This document shows, piece after piece, positions 63,870-64,000 of a stretch of 64,000 nucleotides of DNA. Location: assembly GCF_030345335.1 (NCBI RefSeq), contig NZ_JAPVRC010000001.1, positions 248,001 to 312,000 of the forward strand, in the 5' to 3' direction. Source of the stretch: Halobacillus campisalis (GTDB lineage: Bacteria > Bacillota > Bacilli > Bacillales > Halobacillaceae). The position numbers were made by a program, and so were the translations under genes. The notes under the pieces are model-generated. The model had not been told where the DNA came from, searched no databases, and worked only from the letters and a program-made list of their open reading frames with translations. Numbering within the stretch: the first letter of the stretch is position 1; each line of letters starts with the position of its first letter.

Positions 63870-64000
63870 TTAATTTTCTTCGATTTGGTAAGCGTCATAT
63901 AAACGATCAAATACTGCAAGCGCATTAGGAAATGGCACATTCCACTCCAAATAACTGCTGATTTCATCATAAGATTTTGCCTGTTTAGGAAAACTATGAT
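63870..64000 (-). CDS. C-terminal part of an unrecognised gene (cut by window end)
   Basis: Reading leftward from the window edge, a clean frame of 42 codons ends at TAA 63870-63872: a short soluble C-terminus containing 'SSYLEWNVPFPNALAVFDR' and an acidic end. I do not recognise it; it does not look like the end of AddA, the usual neighbour of sbcD in Bacillus. The terminator just beyond supports it as a real gene. Confidence 0.6.
   Translation of the reverse strand, partial: HSFPKQAKSYDEISSYLEWNVPFPNALAVFDRLYDAYQIEEN

Overview
The window looks like a chromosome segment of a low-GC, endospore-forming, moderately halophilic or marine Bacillaceae, with Halobacillus and its relatives as the best fit. 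The evidence is strong AGGAGG-type ribosome binding sites, frequent TTG and GTG starts, many Bacillus-type families (DUF3953, DUF4181, DUF6376, DUF6501, DUF2584, YqfQ, YdjO, CvfB, DynA, YkqA), a CwlJ spore-cortex hydrolase, and very acidic exported proteins. No rRNA, tRNA, CRISPR array, intact prophage or intact transposase was seen. The genus is inferred, not proven.

Layout. 1-2.7 kb: small membrane-protein genes mixed with decayed genes, including a frameshifted arylamine N-acetyltransferase. 2.7-7.4 kb: an acyl-CoA ligase (YtcI type) and a two-gene operon for the sulfolipid SQDG (sqdB, sqdX). 7.4-9.9 kb: a phosphotriesterase-family gene in a gene-poor stretch bracketed by inverted copies of a short repeat. 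9.9-18.1 kb: the most interesting block. One four-gene operon encodes an aminotransferase, a thiamine-diphosphate enzyme, an aldehyde dehydrogenase and L-lysine 6-dehydrogenase. A divergent pair encodes a CaiB-type CoA-transferase and a glutaryl-CoA-dehydrogenase-like enzyme. Together they suggest a lysine to 2-aminoadipate to 2-oxoadipate to glutarate to glutaryl-CoA to crotonyl-CoA route.

18-34 kb: housekeeping and accessory single genes: an NlpC/P60 protein lacking its catalytic cysteine, acetyltransferases, aldo/keto reductase, a carotenoid-type glycosyltransferase, esterase, two 175-bp palindromic repeats, old yellow enzyme, SelO, an HExxH peptidase, alkyladenine DNA glycosylase, homoserine O-acetyltransferase MetA and CwlJ. 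34-45 kb: lipoproteins, a permuted papain-fold amidase, an MFS exporter, CvfB coupled to a luciferase-like monooxygenase with a PadR regulator nearby, a LysM-3D cell-wall protein, ABC-F protein YkpA, the cold-shock pair ydjO/csp with a long csp leader, and Cu/Zn superoxide dismutase. 45-64 kb: the large dynamin DynA, a coupled operon of P1 peptidase, double gamma-glutamylcyclotransferase (YkqA) and hydrolase, acylphosphatase, SDR, ferredoxin, phosphatase, TetR, MsrAB, YqfQ, Ung, DUF2584 and the SbcC-SbcD nuclease, ending in a partial unrecognised gene.

Most transcription units end in clear intrinsic terminators, many of them bidirectional between convergent genes. Start codons were reassigned wherever the ribosome binding site pointed to an internal start. 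Residue numbers preceded by 'about' are estimates from nucleotide positions.
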